Shown: piece after piece, positions 27,041-35,805 of the stretch
How positions within the stretch are numbered: position 1 is the stretch's first letter
Layout: each line of letters starts with the position of its first letter
From: Azospirillaceae bacterium
Lineage (GTDB): Bacteria > Pseudomonadota > Alphaproteobacteria > Azospirillales > Azospirillaceae
Direction of reading: 5' to 3'
Length of the DNA stretch: 64,000 nucleotides
Assembly: GCA_028283825.1 (NCBI GenBank)
Contig: JAPWJW010000002.1
Location: 434,001-498,000, forward strand
The notes under the pieces: model-generated
What the model saw: the letters and a program-made list of their open reading frames with translations, nothing else
What the model was told of the DNA's origin: nothing
Databases searched by the model: none
Position numbers and translations under genes: made by a program

Positions 27041-29915
27041 CGCGCTGGCCTCGCGGGCCAGCGTCACCACCCGCCTGCTGATGGTTCTGGTGCCGCTGGT
27101 GCTGCTGGCGGCCTTCGGCACCGCTTTCGTCGCGATGCGGGTCAGCCGGACGGTGGTGGAGCGCTTCGCGATCGACTACGGCCAGGATCTGGCCAACAAA
27201 CAGGCGGGTGAGATCGCCGCCATCACCCGGGAAAAGATCGCCTTCGTCGAGGGCCTGTCCCGCCAGGTGGAATCCATGGTGGCCACCGGCACCCGGGACC
27301 GCCGGCTGGTGGCCGAATACATCCGGCGCACGACGCTGGCCCATCCCAACATGGTGGGCTTCTGGTTCCTGGCGGAACCGGACTTCATGGGCGCCGACCG
27401 CGATTTCATGGACCGTGACGGCAAGGACGGCGAACCCGTCCTGGGCCTGCCCGGCACCGGCCGCTTCGCGACATACTATGTGTCGGACGAGGGCACGGCC
27501 AAGCCGGGGGAAGTCCGTCCCGACTTCTACCACGACGAATATTACACCCGGCCGGCGGAGACGCGGACGCGCCAGGCCATCCCCCCCTATCTTTACACCG
27601 TGCTGGGCCGCCCGGTCTGGATGATCTCCTACACCCTGCCGGTGATCGTCGATGGCCGGCTGGTGGGCGTGGCCGGCACCGACCTGTCGCTGGAACAGCG
27701 CGCGGCGGAGCTGGACGCCCGCCGCCCCCTGGGCGGCAGCATCTACATGATCAACCGCGAGGGCAACTGGACCTACCACCCCGACCATACCCTGCTGGCC
27801 ACCAAGGCCACGGTGGGCGACGGGCCGCAGTTCCAGCTGAGCCCGGATGAACTGGCCAAGGTTCTGGCGGTCCGGCCCTATGAGGTTGAACGGCTGGACA
27901 CCGCCGGCCGCCGCATCCGCCGCTATGCCGTGCCCATGACCTTCTTCGACGGCGACAACCGCCGCGTCCTGCTGCTGGACGTGCCGGTGGAGGAATTGAG
28001 CGCGCCCTTCGCCGGCATCGGCACGGCCATCGTGCTGACCGCCCTGCTGGCGGGTGCGCTGATCAGCCTGGTGCTGGTGGTCATCGTGCGGGCGCTGGTG
28101 GGGGCGCCCCTGTCGCGCATGGCGCTGGCCATCGGCCGGCTGGAGGGGAACCTCCCCGGGGGTCCCGGGACCGACACCATGCCCGACATTGGCCGGGGCG
28201 ATGAATTCGGCGGCATCGCCCGCACACTGGACCGTTTCCGCGGCGCCCTGGCGGAGCGCGACCGCCTGCGCGCCCAGCTGGAGGAACGCACGGGCGAGTT
28301 GGAGCGCATGCTGGGCGGCGTGGCGGCGGCCAAGGACGCCATCGTGCTGTTCGACCGCGACTATCGCGTGCTGTTCGCCAACCCGGCGGCCATCGGGATG
28401 CTGGGCGCGCCGGACGCGGCGGCCGTGATCGGCCGGCTGTGGCCGGACTGCCTGACCCCGGAAACCAATGCGATGGCGGCCGAGGGCCGGGCCCGGCGGC
28501 GCGCCGACCTGGACAGCACCGGCTATTCCCACATGGTGGCGGAAGGTTGGGCCAGCATCTGGGGCCGCACCGCCGAGGTGTATGAGACCACGCTGAACCT
28601 GCGGCCCAACGGCGACATCGTCATGGTGTTGCGCGACATCTCCGCCCTGCGGCGGGCGGCGCGGGAGCGCGAGGGACTGCAGCACCAGGTGCTGCAGCAG
28701 GACAAGATGGAGGCCATCGGCCGGCTGGCCGGCGGCGTCGCCCACGATTTCAACAACCTGCTGGGCGCCATGCTGGGCTATGTGGAGTTCCTGCTGGACG
28801 ACCTGGACCCGCAGGACCGGGCGCACAGCTACGTGGCGCGCATCGCCGCCGTGGGCCGGCGGGCCAAGGATCTGGTGGGCCAGATCCTGACCTTCGCCCG
28901 CTCCGACAAGGGGGAATTCCAGGCGGTGTCGCCGGTGGCGGTGGTGGAGGATGCACGCGGCATCCTGCGCTCCGCCGTGCCGGCCACCACCGAGATGGTT
29001 TTCCAGATCGCGGGCTCCGTGCCCAACGTCCGCGCCAATCCCACCCAGCTGGTCCAGATCCTGATGAACCTGGTGATCAACGCCCACGACGCGCGGCGGG
29101 CGGACAGCGGGCGCATCCACATCCGTCTGTTCCCGGGGCCGGTCCCGGAGGATACGCGCGGTCGGGACGGCGGTCCGGAAGGGACCCAAACGGACGGCTG
29201 GGCGGAAGTGGTGGCCCTGCCGTTCGACACCGTGCGCCCGCACGTGGTGCTGGAGGTGGAGGATGAGGGCCACGGCATGTCGGCCGAGGTCATGGCCCGG
29301 CTGTTCGAACCCTTCTTCACCACCAAGGGCAAGGGCCGGGGCACCGGCCTTGGCATGCCGGTGGTCTATGGCATCGTCAAGGCCCATGGCGGCGGCCTGA
29401 CCGTGATGGCCCGTGAGGGTGCCGGCAGCCTGCTGCGCGTCATCCTGCCCGTGGGGGGGCCGGTCTCCGCGCCGGTGCCGGGCCTGGCAGCCGGTTCGTC
29501 GGCGGCACCCCGGCTGGTACCGCCCCGCCGCCTGCGCATCCTGGTGGTGGACGACGCGGCGGAGATGGGCGACATGCTGCTGGAAGGGCTGTCGCGCCGG
29601 GGGCATGAGGTCGCCATCTGCGAAACCCCGGCCGAGGCGCTGGAGGTGTTCGAGGAAAATCCCCGGGCCTTCGACGCCGTGGTCAGCGACCAGACCATGC
29701 CCGGCATGACCGGCATGGCCCTGATCGCCCTGCTGAAGACGCGGCGTCCGGACCTGCCTTGCGTGCTCTACACCGGCTATAGCGAGCGCTCCGACGAAAA
29801 GGCGGTGCTGGCCGCCGGCGCCGATGCCTTCTTCCTGAAGCCCGTGGTGGTGGAGCGCCTGGCCGCGAAGGTGGAGACGCTGTGCGCCGTGGGTCGTGAT
29901 GCGCGCGACCTTTGA
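27024..29915 (+). CDS. Hybrid sensor histidine kinase (dCache-HAMP-PAS-HisKA-HATPase-REC)
   Basis: A 963-residue inner-membrane sensor. GTG 27024 follows AAGGAGG. TM1 is near residues 18-40; a periplasmic dCache domain (YYTRPAETRTRQ, then GVAGTDLSLE) runs to about 315; TM2 is near 335-357; then a HAMP-like linker and a PAS-like region. The phospho-acceptor His574 lies in GGVAHDFNNLLG. The ATPase shows NLVINAHDA and GRGTGLGMPVVYGIV. A C-terminal receiver has Asp889 in VVSDQTMPG. Overlaps the CheY-like gene upstream. The stop codon lies inside the first hairpin of repeat copy D. Ligand unknown. Confidence 0.92.
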   Translation: MSLPPSALASRASVTTRLLMVLVPLVLLAAFGTAFVAMRVSRTVVERFAIDYGQDLANKQAGEIAAITREKIAFVEGLSRQVESMVATGTRDRRLVAEYIRRTTLAHPNMVGFWFLAEPDFMGADRDFMDRDGKDGEPVLGLPGTGRFATYYVSDEGTAKPGEVRPDFYHDEYYTRPAETRTRQAIPPYLYTVLGRPVWMISYTLPVIVDGRLVGVAGTDLSLEQRAAELDARRPLGGSIYMINREGNWTYHPDHTLLATKATVGDGPQFQLSPDELAKVLAVRPYEVERLDTAGRRIRRYAVPMTFFDGDNRRVLLLDVPVEELSAPFAGIGTAIVLTALLAGALISLVLVVIVRALVGAPLSRMALAIGRLEGNLPGGPGTDTMPDIGRGDEFGGIARTLDRFRGALAERDRLRAQLEERTGELERMLGGVAAAKDAIVLFDRDYRVLFANPAAIGMLGAPDAAAVIGRLWPDCLTPETNAMAAEGRARRRADLDSTGYSHMVAEGWASIWGRTAEVYETTLNLRPNGDIVMVLRDISALRRAAREREGLQHQVLQQDKMEAIGRLAGGVAHDFNNLLGAMLGYVEFLLDDLDPQDRAHSYVARIAAVGRRAKDLVGQILTFARSDKGEFQAVSPVAVVEDARGILRSAVPATTEMVFQIAGSVPNVRANPTQLVQILMNLVINAHDARRADSGRIHIRLFPGPVPEDTRGRDGGPEGTQTDGWAEVVALPFDTVRPHVVLEVEDEGHGMSAEVMARLFEPFFTTKGKGRGTGLGMPVVYGIVKAHGGGLTVMAREGAGSLLRVILPVGGPVSAPVPGLAAGSSAAPRLVPPRRLRILVVDDAAEMGDMLLEGLSRRGHEVAICETPAEALEVFEENPRAFDAVVSDQTMPGMTGMALIALLKTRRPDLPCVLYTGYSERSDEKAVLAAGADAFFLKPVVVERLAAKVETLCAVGRDARDL

Positions 29916-30068
29916 TCGGGACCGATCAAAGGTCGCCCCTCAGGCGGCGGGCGGGCGCATCCGCGCCCTTACCTGATCCTCGATTTCCAGTCCGCCTTCG
30001 GCTCCCCAGAAATCTCCGGCGGCCCCGGTCGGGGCCTACAGCGGCATGAGGGAAGTCTCATGCCGCTG
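29905..30068 (+). repeat. Dispersed multi-hairpin repeat, copy D
   Basis: The most complete copy. 5' hairpin of 14 bp (29905-29918 with 29923-29936, loop GGAC) containing the kinase stop codon; stem 1 GGGCGC-ATCC-GCGCCC (29953-29968); stem 2 GATTTC with GAAATC (29982-29987, 30009-30014); stem 3 GGCCCC-GGTC-GGGGCC (30021-30036); 3' hairpin CAGCGGCATGAG with CTCATGCCGCTG (30039-30068). Lies between convergent kinase genes. Confidence 0.9.
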
Positions 30069-30115
30069 TTTCGTGGCGGTGAACCTGCTCGCGGACAGTC
30101 TCACGCGGCATGAAT

Positions 30116-31336
30116 TCAGACCACGGCCCGTGCCGGCAGGCGCAAGGTGGCGACCGTGCCGTTCAACAGCGAACTCGCCAGGTCCAGTTGCCCGCCCAGC
30201 ATGCAGGCGATGCTCTGCGCGATGGGCAGGCCCAGGCCCAGGCCCTGCTGGCGGGTGCGGGCCTGCAGGATGACGCTGCCGAAGGGGATGGAGGCCGCCC
30301 GCAATTCCTCATCCGACATGCCGCCGCCCTGGTCGATGACGCGCAGGATGACGCCGTCGGCGCGCTGGCCGATCTCCACCACCACCGGCCGGTCCAGGGG
30401 GGCATGGGCCAGCGCGTTGGTCAGCAGTTCGCTGAGCGCGCGGCCCAGCAGGTTGCCGTCCACCTCCAGCACGCAGGGTGCCGTCGTCTCATCGTCATGG
30501 CGGACGCGCACCCGTTTCTCCCGGTCGCTGCCCAGCTGGCGCACGGTGCGGGCGATGAAGGGCTCAAGCTCGATCAGTTGCACTTCCGTCGGGGTGGAAC
30601 CGGAGGCCAGGCGGGTATAGTCCAGCAGGCGGTTGATGGTGCGCAACAGCCGGTTGCCGGCGCTGGTGATCTCCCGCAGGTAATCGTCGCGTTCCGCGCC
30701 CTCGTCCTGGTCCAGCTGGGCGATCAGGTCGCCGAAGCCCAGGATGGCGTGCAGGGGGGTGCGCAACTCGTGCGTCACCAGGCCCAGGAAGCGTTCCTTG
30801 GCCTCGTTGGCGCGCTGGGCCTTCTCATTGGCGGCGCGCAGCGCCTGCTCCGCCTCCTTGCGGGTGGTGATCTCCTCCACCGTGCCCTCGTAATAGAGGG
30901 GCTGGCCGCCGGCGTCGCGCACCTCGCGGCAGTTCTCCGAAATCCAGATGATGGTGCCGTCGCGCCGGCGGATGCGGGATTCGAAACCCTGGATGACGCC
31001 GCGCTCCCGCATCTCGGCCACGAAGGCCTCGCGCCGGCCGGCATCGACATACAGCTGCGCCCCGATGTCGGTCAGGGCGCCCAGCATCTCCTCCCGGCAT
31101 TCATAGCCGTACAGCCGGGCCAGGGCGGGGTTGGCATCCAGATAGCGGCCGTCGATGGTGGTCTGGAACAGGCCCCAGGGCGCCTGCTCGAACAGGCGGC
31201 GATAGCGGTCCTCGGGGTGGGCGGCGTCGCCCGGCTCATTCACGCCCCCTGGGACGCCTCCCGGGACGCCCCCCGGTTCATTGGCGGGTGGGGGCAGGGC
31301 GTGCTCGGCGCGCAAAGGTATGGGGAAACTCGTCAC
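30116..31336 (-). CDS. PAS-domain sensor histidine kinase
   Basis: A 406-residue soluble kinase with no membrane segment. A Pro/Gly-rich N-terminal linker (GGVPGGVPGGV, coded by short tandem repeats) precedes a PAS domain (RYRRLFEQAPWGLFQT to about 155). HisKA has His189 in VTHELRTPLH, followed by an ATPase with GLGLGLPIAQS. GTG 31336 with GGAGG seven bases upstream is preferred over the upstream ATG 31375. Convergent with the hybrid kinase. No regulator gene is adjacent on its strand. Confidence 0.87.
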   Translation of the reverse strand: MTSFPIPLRAEHALPPPANEPGGVPGGVPGGVNEPGDAAHPEDRYRRLFEQAPWGLFQTTIDGRYLDANPALARLYGYECREEMLGALTDIGAQLYVDAGRREAFVAEMRERGVIQGFESRIRRRDGTIIWISENCREVRDAGGQPLYYEGTVEEITTRKEAEQALRAANEKAQRANEAKERFLGLVTHELRTPLHAILGFGDLIAQLDQDEGAERDDYLREITSAGNRLLRTINRLLDYTRLASGSTPTEVQLIELEPFIARTVRQLGSDREKRVRVRHDDETTAPCVLEVDGNLLGRALSELLTNALAHAPLDRPVVVEIGQRADGVILRVIDQGGGMSDEELRAASIPFGSVILQARTRQQGLGLGLPIAQSIACMLGGQLDLASSLLNGTVATLRLPARAVV

Positions 31337-31398
31337 CTGCCTGCCTCCACCGGCCCGGCTGCGGACCGCCCCCAAAGATCTCGGTTCATCAAAGGGTT

Positions 31399-31437
31399 CT
31401 GAAAACGAAAAATCGGCGCCGGTGGCTATCCAGCGCC
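31399..31437 (-). terminator. Probable terminator of the BBP2 porin gene
   Basis: Read on plus, CGGCGC-cgg-TGG (31413-31424) pairs with CCAGCGCCG (31429-31437), with a 3-nt bulge. An A-rich run (31399-31410) precedes it and becomes the U tract on the minus transcript. Located 80 bp downstream of the porin stop. Confidence 0.6.
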
Positions 31438-31518
31438 GTGCCCAAATAGTTCTGTCGGTGAGCGGACGGTTCCAAAGGAAAACCGATGAAACCGCCCCCC
31501 ACCGTCATAGTAGCCGGT

Positions 31519-32853
31519 TTAGCCGCCGAAGGGCAGGATCAAATCAAGGCCGAAGGTGACCTGGTCATCCTTGCTCAGGTTGTCGTAGGCGTTGTGGTTG
31601 GCCTTGTCATAGCGCACTTCCGGCCGGATGGTCAGGCCGTCCACCACGCCCAGGTCCGCCGGCTTCCAGGTGACGCCGAAGGTCAGCTCGGCATAGCTGG
31701 TGCCGACGCCGGGGCCGATGGCGCCGATCTCCAGCGGCTGGCCCTTTTCCAGGAAGACGAAGTCGCGGTTGCCGGGGAAGGCCGCCACGAAGAAGCCGTG
31801 GCCGTCCCGCCAGTACTCGGCGCGCAGGTTGGCGGTCAGTTCCGGCGTCAGGGCGTAGCTGACGTATTGGGCGATGCCGCCGCCATCGACGTTGAACAGA
31901 TCGTCCTTGATGTAGTTCAGCTCGGTGATCAGCGTCAGCTCGTCCGTCGCCTTGAAGGTGGCGGTGATGTCGTTGATCCAGCGGTTCTCGTTGTTGGCGT
32001 CGGCGTAGCCCAGCGGTTCCTTCAGGCTGGGGTTTTCCGGGCCCACGTGGGTCAGGGCCAGCACCGTGAACTTGCCGTCGAACAGGTTCAGGCCCAGGCC
32101 GAAGATGCCGGCCGCGGCGCTGTTGTTGTCGCCGTCGCTGAAGGTCGTATTGGTGCCGCTGTCGATGCCGCCATAGAGGTCGACCTCGGGCGTCAGGTGC
32201 AGGGTCGCCAGGGCGCCGCTGTGCTTCAGCGGCAGGCCGAAGTTGAAGATGTAGGAATGGCTGTAGAACAGGTTGCTGGGGGCGGAGATGACCTCGGCGC
32301 CCAGGGGGGTGGAATAGGCGCCCACCTTCAGGTCCAGGCCGCCGGCGCCGATGTTGGGGAAGTGCAGGATGACGTTGGCTTCCACCAGGTCCAGCTGCGT
32401 GCGTTCCTTGATGCCGGTGTCGAAGATGCCCAGGAAGTGGGTGTAGCGGGCGTCGGTGCCGTACATGGCCTGGACCTTGAAGCCCCAGTCGAAGCCTTCG
32501 GCCTTGGGGTCCAGGTCCTTGGAGATGGTGCCCACCAGCTGGTTCAGGACCAGCTGGTTGGTCTTGTCGGTGAACAGTTGCCCGAAGTTGGTGCCGCCGG
32601 TGGGGCCGTCGCTGTTGAAGGTGGCGCCGGCCTCGACGTAAGCCGACCACTTGATGCCGGGCGGAGGGGTGTCGGCGGCGGCGGGGGTTTCATCCGCCAG
32701 GGCCGGGGTGGCGACGGCCGACAGTCCAACCATCAGGCCGATCGCGGCCGCGGCCGTGGCCGCCAACAGGAAGGCCTTGGTGGCCCGCCGGCGCGGGGCC
32801 GGCGCTTGGGCGGCGAACGGATAGCGGACTTCAATCTCCCGTACTGAGGCCAT
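31519..32853 (-). CDS. Outer-membrane beta-barrel porin, BBP2-like
   Basis: A 444-residue protein with a long N-terminal signal (hydrophobic segment about residues 28-50, ALA-D cleavage) and a barrel of alternating strands. Sequence such as WSAYVEAGATFNSD, GLDLKVGAYSTPLGAEV and a final DQVTFGLDLILPFGG matches the putative beta-barrel porin-2 (OmpL-like) family. Transport substrate unknown. Divergent from amtB across a 670-bp spacer; joint nitrogen-related regulation is possible but unproven. Confidence 0.78.
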   Translation of the reverse strand: MASVREIEVRYPFAAQAPAPRRRATKAFLLAATAAAAIGLMVGLSAVATPALADETPAAADTPPPGIKWSAYVEAGATFNSDGPTGGTNFGQLFTDKTNQLVLNQLVGTISKDLDPKAEGFDWGFKVQAMYGTDARYTHFLGIFDTGIKERTQLDLVEANVILHFPNIGAGGLDLKVGAYSTPLGAEVISAPSNLFYSHSYIFNFGLPLKHSGALATLHLTPEVDLYGGIDSGTNTTFSDGDNNSAAAGIFGLGLNLFDGKFTVLALTHVGPENPSLKEPLGYADANNENRWINDITATFKATDELTLITELNYIKDDLFNVDGGGIAQYVSYALTPELTANLRAEYWRDGHGFFVAAFPGNRDFVFLEKGQPLEIGAIGPGVGTSYAELTFGVTWKPADLGVVDGLTIRPEVRYDKANHNAYDNLSKDDQVTFGLDLILPFGG

Positions 32854-33525
32854 TTGTTATTCTCCGTGAGGCTTGTTGTTTTATGTGCGCAATGACTGCG
32901 TATTGCGATGCAGCAAGATCGATGCCAGTGGACGTTGTTTGCCCCAAAAACAGGCAAGCCGGCTCATGGCCGCAGTCTACAACCTAAGAGGGGCTGTTTG
33001 TCGCAGGATGGAGATTTCGGCGACAAAAGGTTGATTTGCCGGGGTTAAGCCCTAAGGGGCCGGACTCGGCGATGCAAAGTTGTAAATATGCCGGCCGGCG
33101 GTGAAACTGGTTTCCATAAGTTGTGAGATGTCGGGCGAAATTGAAAAAATATGCACAAAATTTACGCTCAAACCGAAATTGTCTATTCCGTCCGCTAGGC
33201 GGACATGCAACCCATGCGGTCAGTCTGTTGAAACAGCTTCAAAATATCCTGAAACCGGAGGCTGCGGCATTGCCTAAATAAAAGGCAACTAGTGGGTTGA
33301 GCCCTTCCCCGGCATTAAAACCGTGCGTTTTTTTTAACCTTTCGGCAATAAACGGCCACCGCTGGCCTATTGGCGGTAACCCCAGCGTTCCCGCCATCCC
33401 GCGACCTTTCACAACTCCGGCACGAAGTTTGAAAGGGTTGAGGGTTGGCTGATGGCCGGACCGGTCCTGCGGGGGCAGACCCCGGGGCCCGGAACCGGCT
33501 TTAATGAACGGGAATGGGGAGCCAG
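32854..33525. other. Long regulatory spacer between porin and amtB
   Basis: No gene seen. The DNA is more A/T-rich than its surroundings. It holds a hairpin GTCCGC-TAG-GCGGAC (33190-33204), an inverted repeat TTGCCT/AGGCAA (33270-33288) and a weak sigma-54-like element near 33418. The length and composition suggest several regulator sites for the two divergent genes. Confidence 0.5.
33418..33432 (+). promoter_or_regulatory. Weak sigma-54-like promoter element upstream of amtB
   Basis: CGGCACG-AAGT-TTGA resembles the -24/-12 consensus TGGCACG-N4-TTGC, but the first T is C and the critical GC at -12 is GA. It lies about 94 bp before amtB, a gene that is commonly NtrC/sigma-54 controlled. Confidence 0.3.
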
Positions 33526-34932
33526 ATGAACCGTTTGCTTGGGAACATACTTCGAATGGCGGCAATGGCGCTGGCCGGGCTGGCGCCCGCGCTGGCCTTC
33601 GCACAGGACGCCGCGGCACCCGCCGCTGCGGCCGCCGCCGCCGCGCCGGCATCGCCGATCAGCGGTGGTGACACCGCCTGGATGCTGACGTCCACGGCGC
33701 TGGTGCTGTTGATGACCATCCCCGGCCTGGCGCTGTTCTACGGCGGCATGGTGCGGAAGTTCAACGTGCTGACCATCGTGATGCAGAGCTTCGCCATCAC
33801 CTGCCTGGTGACGGTGCTGTGGGCGCTGGTGGAATACAGCCTGGCCTTCACGGCGGCCAGCGACGCGGCCGATGCCAAGGAGTTCATCGGCGGATTCAGC
33901 CGTATCCTGCTGGCCGGCATGGACCCGGCCGGGACCCATCCGCTGGCCGGGACGATCCCCGAGCCGGTGTTCATGATGTACCAGATGACCTTCGCGATCA
34001 TCACGCCGGCGCTGATCACCGGCGCCTTCGCCGATCGCATGAAGTTCTCGGCCCTGCTGGTCTTCATCACCTTGTGGTCGCTGGTCGTCTACGCGCCCAT
34101 CGCCCACACCGTCTGGCACCCCAACGGCTATCTGGCCAAGCTGGGCGTGCTGGACTTCGCCGGCGGCACCGTGGTGCACATCAACGCCGGCGTGGCCGGC
34201 CTGGTGGCCTGCCTGGTCATCGGCAAGCGCAAGGGTTATCCCAACGCCGACTTCAGCCCGCACAACCTGGTGCTGAGCCTGATCGGCGCCTCCTTGCTGT
34301 GGGTGGGCTGGTTCGGCTTCAACGCCGGTTCGGCCGTGACTGCCGGTCCGCGCGCCGGCATGGCCATGACCGTGACCCAGGTCGCCACCGCCGCCGCCGC
34401 CCTGTCGTGGGTGTTCGTCGAGTGGGCGGTGAAGGGCAAGCCGTCGGTGCTGGGCATCATCTCCGGCGCCGTCGCCGGCCTGGTGGCCATCACGCCGGCG
34501 GCCGGCTTCGTCGATACCGTTGGCGCCTTCGCCATCGGCATCGCCGTCGGCATCATCTGCTTCTTCTCCGCCACCTCGCTGAAGAAGTTGCTGGGGTATG
34601 ACGACAGCCTGGACGCCTTTGGCGTGCATGGCATCGGCGGCATCGTCGGCGCCGTGCTGACGGGCGTCTTCGCCAAGATCGCGATCGCCAACAGCGAAGG
34701 CGCCTTCGCCGCCACCCTGAAGGACGACCCCACCGCCAAGCTGGGTCTGCTGGAAGGCAATGCCGGCCAGGTGCTGATCCAGCTGGAAGGCATCGCCTTC
34801 ACTGTTGTCTGGTGCGGCGTCATCACCTTCGTGCTGCTGAAGATCATCGACCTGGTGATCGGGCTGCGCGTCGATGAGGAAACCGAGCGTGACGGCCTGG
34901 ACATCGCCCTGCACGGCGAGTCCATCCACTAA
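33526..34932 (+). CDS. amtB: Ammonium transporter AmtB
   Basis: A 468-residue protein with a signal-like N-terminus (LAPALAFAQ), an Ala-rich linker and 11 membrane segments. Family features: LALFYGGMVRKFNVL, HINAGVAGLVAC with the first pore His, and FGVHGIGGIVGAVLTGVFA with the second. ATG 33526 follows GGGGAG. Conducts NH4+/NH3 across the inner membrane and is gated by PII. A PII gene lies 189 bp downstream, the reverse of the usual glnK-amtB order. Confidence 0.96.
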   Translation: MNRLLGNILRMAAMALAGLAPALAFAQDAAAPAAAAAAAAPASPISGGDTAWMLTSTALVLLMTIPGLALFYGGMVRKFNVLTIVMQSFAITCLVTVLWALVEYSLAFTAASDAADAKEFIGGFSRILLAGMDPAGTHPLAGTIPEPVFMMYQMTFAIITPALITGAFADRMKFSALLVFITLWSLVVYAPIAHTVWHPNGYLAKLGVLDFAGGTVVHINAGVAGLVACLVIGKRKGYPNADFSPHNLVLSLIGASLLWVGWFGFNAGSAVTAGPRAGMAMTVTQVATAAAALSWVFVEWAVKGKPSVLGIISGAVAGLVAITPAAGFVDTVGAFAIGIAVGIICFFSATSLKKLLGYDDSLDAFGVHGIGGIVGAVLTGVFAKIAIANSEGAFAATLKDDPTAKLGLLEGNAGQVLIQLEGIAFTVVWCGVITFVLLKIIDLVIGLRVDEETERDGLDIALHGESIH

Positions 34933-35026
34933 GCCCGGTGCCATGAGGCTGGTCCACCCGGGGGGCCTATCCCTAAGGGCCTGAAGTATAAAGGGTCCGA
35001 AGGGAATACCCTGGGGGGAACTTAAA

Positions 35027-35061
35027 GTCGGCCGGTGATGTTATAAACTGATCCGGCCGAC
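35027..35061. promoter_or_regulatory. Inverted repeat in the amtB-glnK spacer
   Basis: GTCGGCCGG (35027-35035) and CCGGCCGAC (35053-35061) form a perfect 9-bp stem around a 17-nt A/T-rich centre. No T tract follows, so it is either an operator or a transcript-stabilising hairpin between amtB and the PII gene. Confidence 0.5.
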
Positions 35062-35121
35062 AGGCTCCTCGGGCGACCAGGACTATCCAATCCCAGGAAT
35101 CTCCAATCAGGGAGTGGTCTG

Positions 35122-35460
35122 ATGAAGTTCATTATCGCGGTGATCAAGCCGTTCAAGCTGGATGAGGTGCGTGACGCCCTGACCGGCTTGGGTGTTCAGG
35201 GCCTGACCGTGACCGAGGTCAAGGGCTACGGCCGCCAGAAGGGCCAGACCGAGATCTATCGCGGCGCCGAATACGCCGTCAGTTTCCTGCCCAAGATGAA
35301 GATCGAGGTCGCTGTGCCCGACGACATCGCCGACAAGGCGGTGGAGGCCATCCAGGCCGCCGCCAACACCGGGAAGATCGGCGACGGCAAGATCTTCGTC
35401 CTGGAACTGGCCCAGGCGGTGCGTATCCGCACGGGTGAGGTCGACGCCGACGCCCTGTAA
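35122..35460 (+). CDS. glnK: PII nitrogen-regulatory protein (GlnK/GlnB)
   Basis: A 112-residue PII trimer subunit. The T-loop reads EVKGYGRQKGQTEIYRGAEY with the uridylylation site Tyr51 and also Tyr46. The C-terminal signature GKIGDGKIFVLE is present. PII binds ATP/2-oxoglutarate and controls AmtB and nitrogen enzymes. Placement beside amtB favours the GlnK name, though sequence alone does not separate GlnB from GlnK. A strong terminator follows. Confidence 0.95.
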   Translation: MKFIIAVIKPFKLDEVRDALTGLGVQGLTVTEVKGYGRQKGQTEIYRGAEYAVSFLPKMKIEVAVPDDIADKAVEAIQAAANTGKIGDGKIFVLELAQAVRIRTGEVDADAL

Positions 35461-35577
35461 GGGGCGGGATTTTCCGGCCCTGCCGATGCCCGGGGCCCAC
35501 CCCGACAGCTTCCCGAACGGGGTGGCAACGGGGTGGCTTTGCGCCCGGCGGAACGGGTGGTCGAATGACCAATGAAA

Positions 35578-35618
35578 CAGGGCGGTGATCCCGGCGACGG
35601 GCGCCGCCCTGTTTTTTT
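35578..35618 (+). terminator. Intrinsic terminator after the PII gene
   Basis: CAGGGCGG (35578-35585) pairs with CCGCCCTG (35604-35611), followed directly by seven T (35612-35618). Confidence 0.85.
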
Positions 35619-35805
35619 GCGTCTCGGGAACCGCGCGGGGCAGGTGATTATAACCCCGGTTAAAACTTTTATCCGGGCGCCTTTTGTTTTGGATATTTGA
35701 TATTCTCCCCGCCCATCGGGCCGCCCCCACCGGGGCCGGCCGGGGATAGGGGAGCGGGGCCCCATTCCTGGCCGCAGGCCCGGGCAATGAAGAATGGGGG
35801 TCTTT

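Noticed and set aside
26892-29606. Very long minus-strand open frame opposite the hybrid kinase
   Set aside because: High-GC antisense shadow; low-complexity His/Gln/Arg-rich composition and no family features, while the plus strand encodes a complete kinase.
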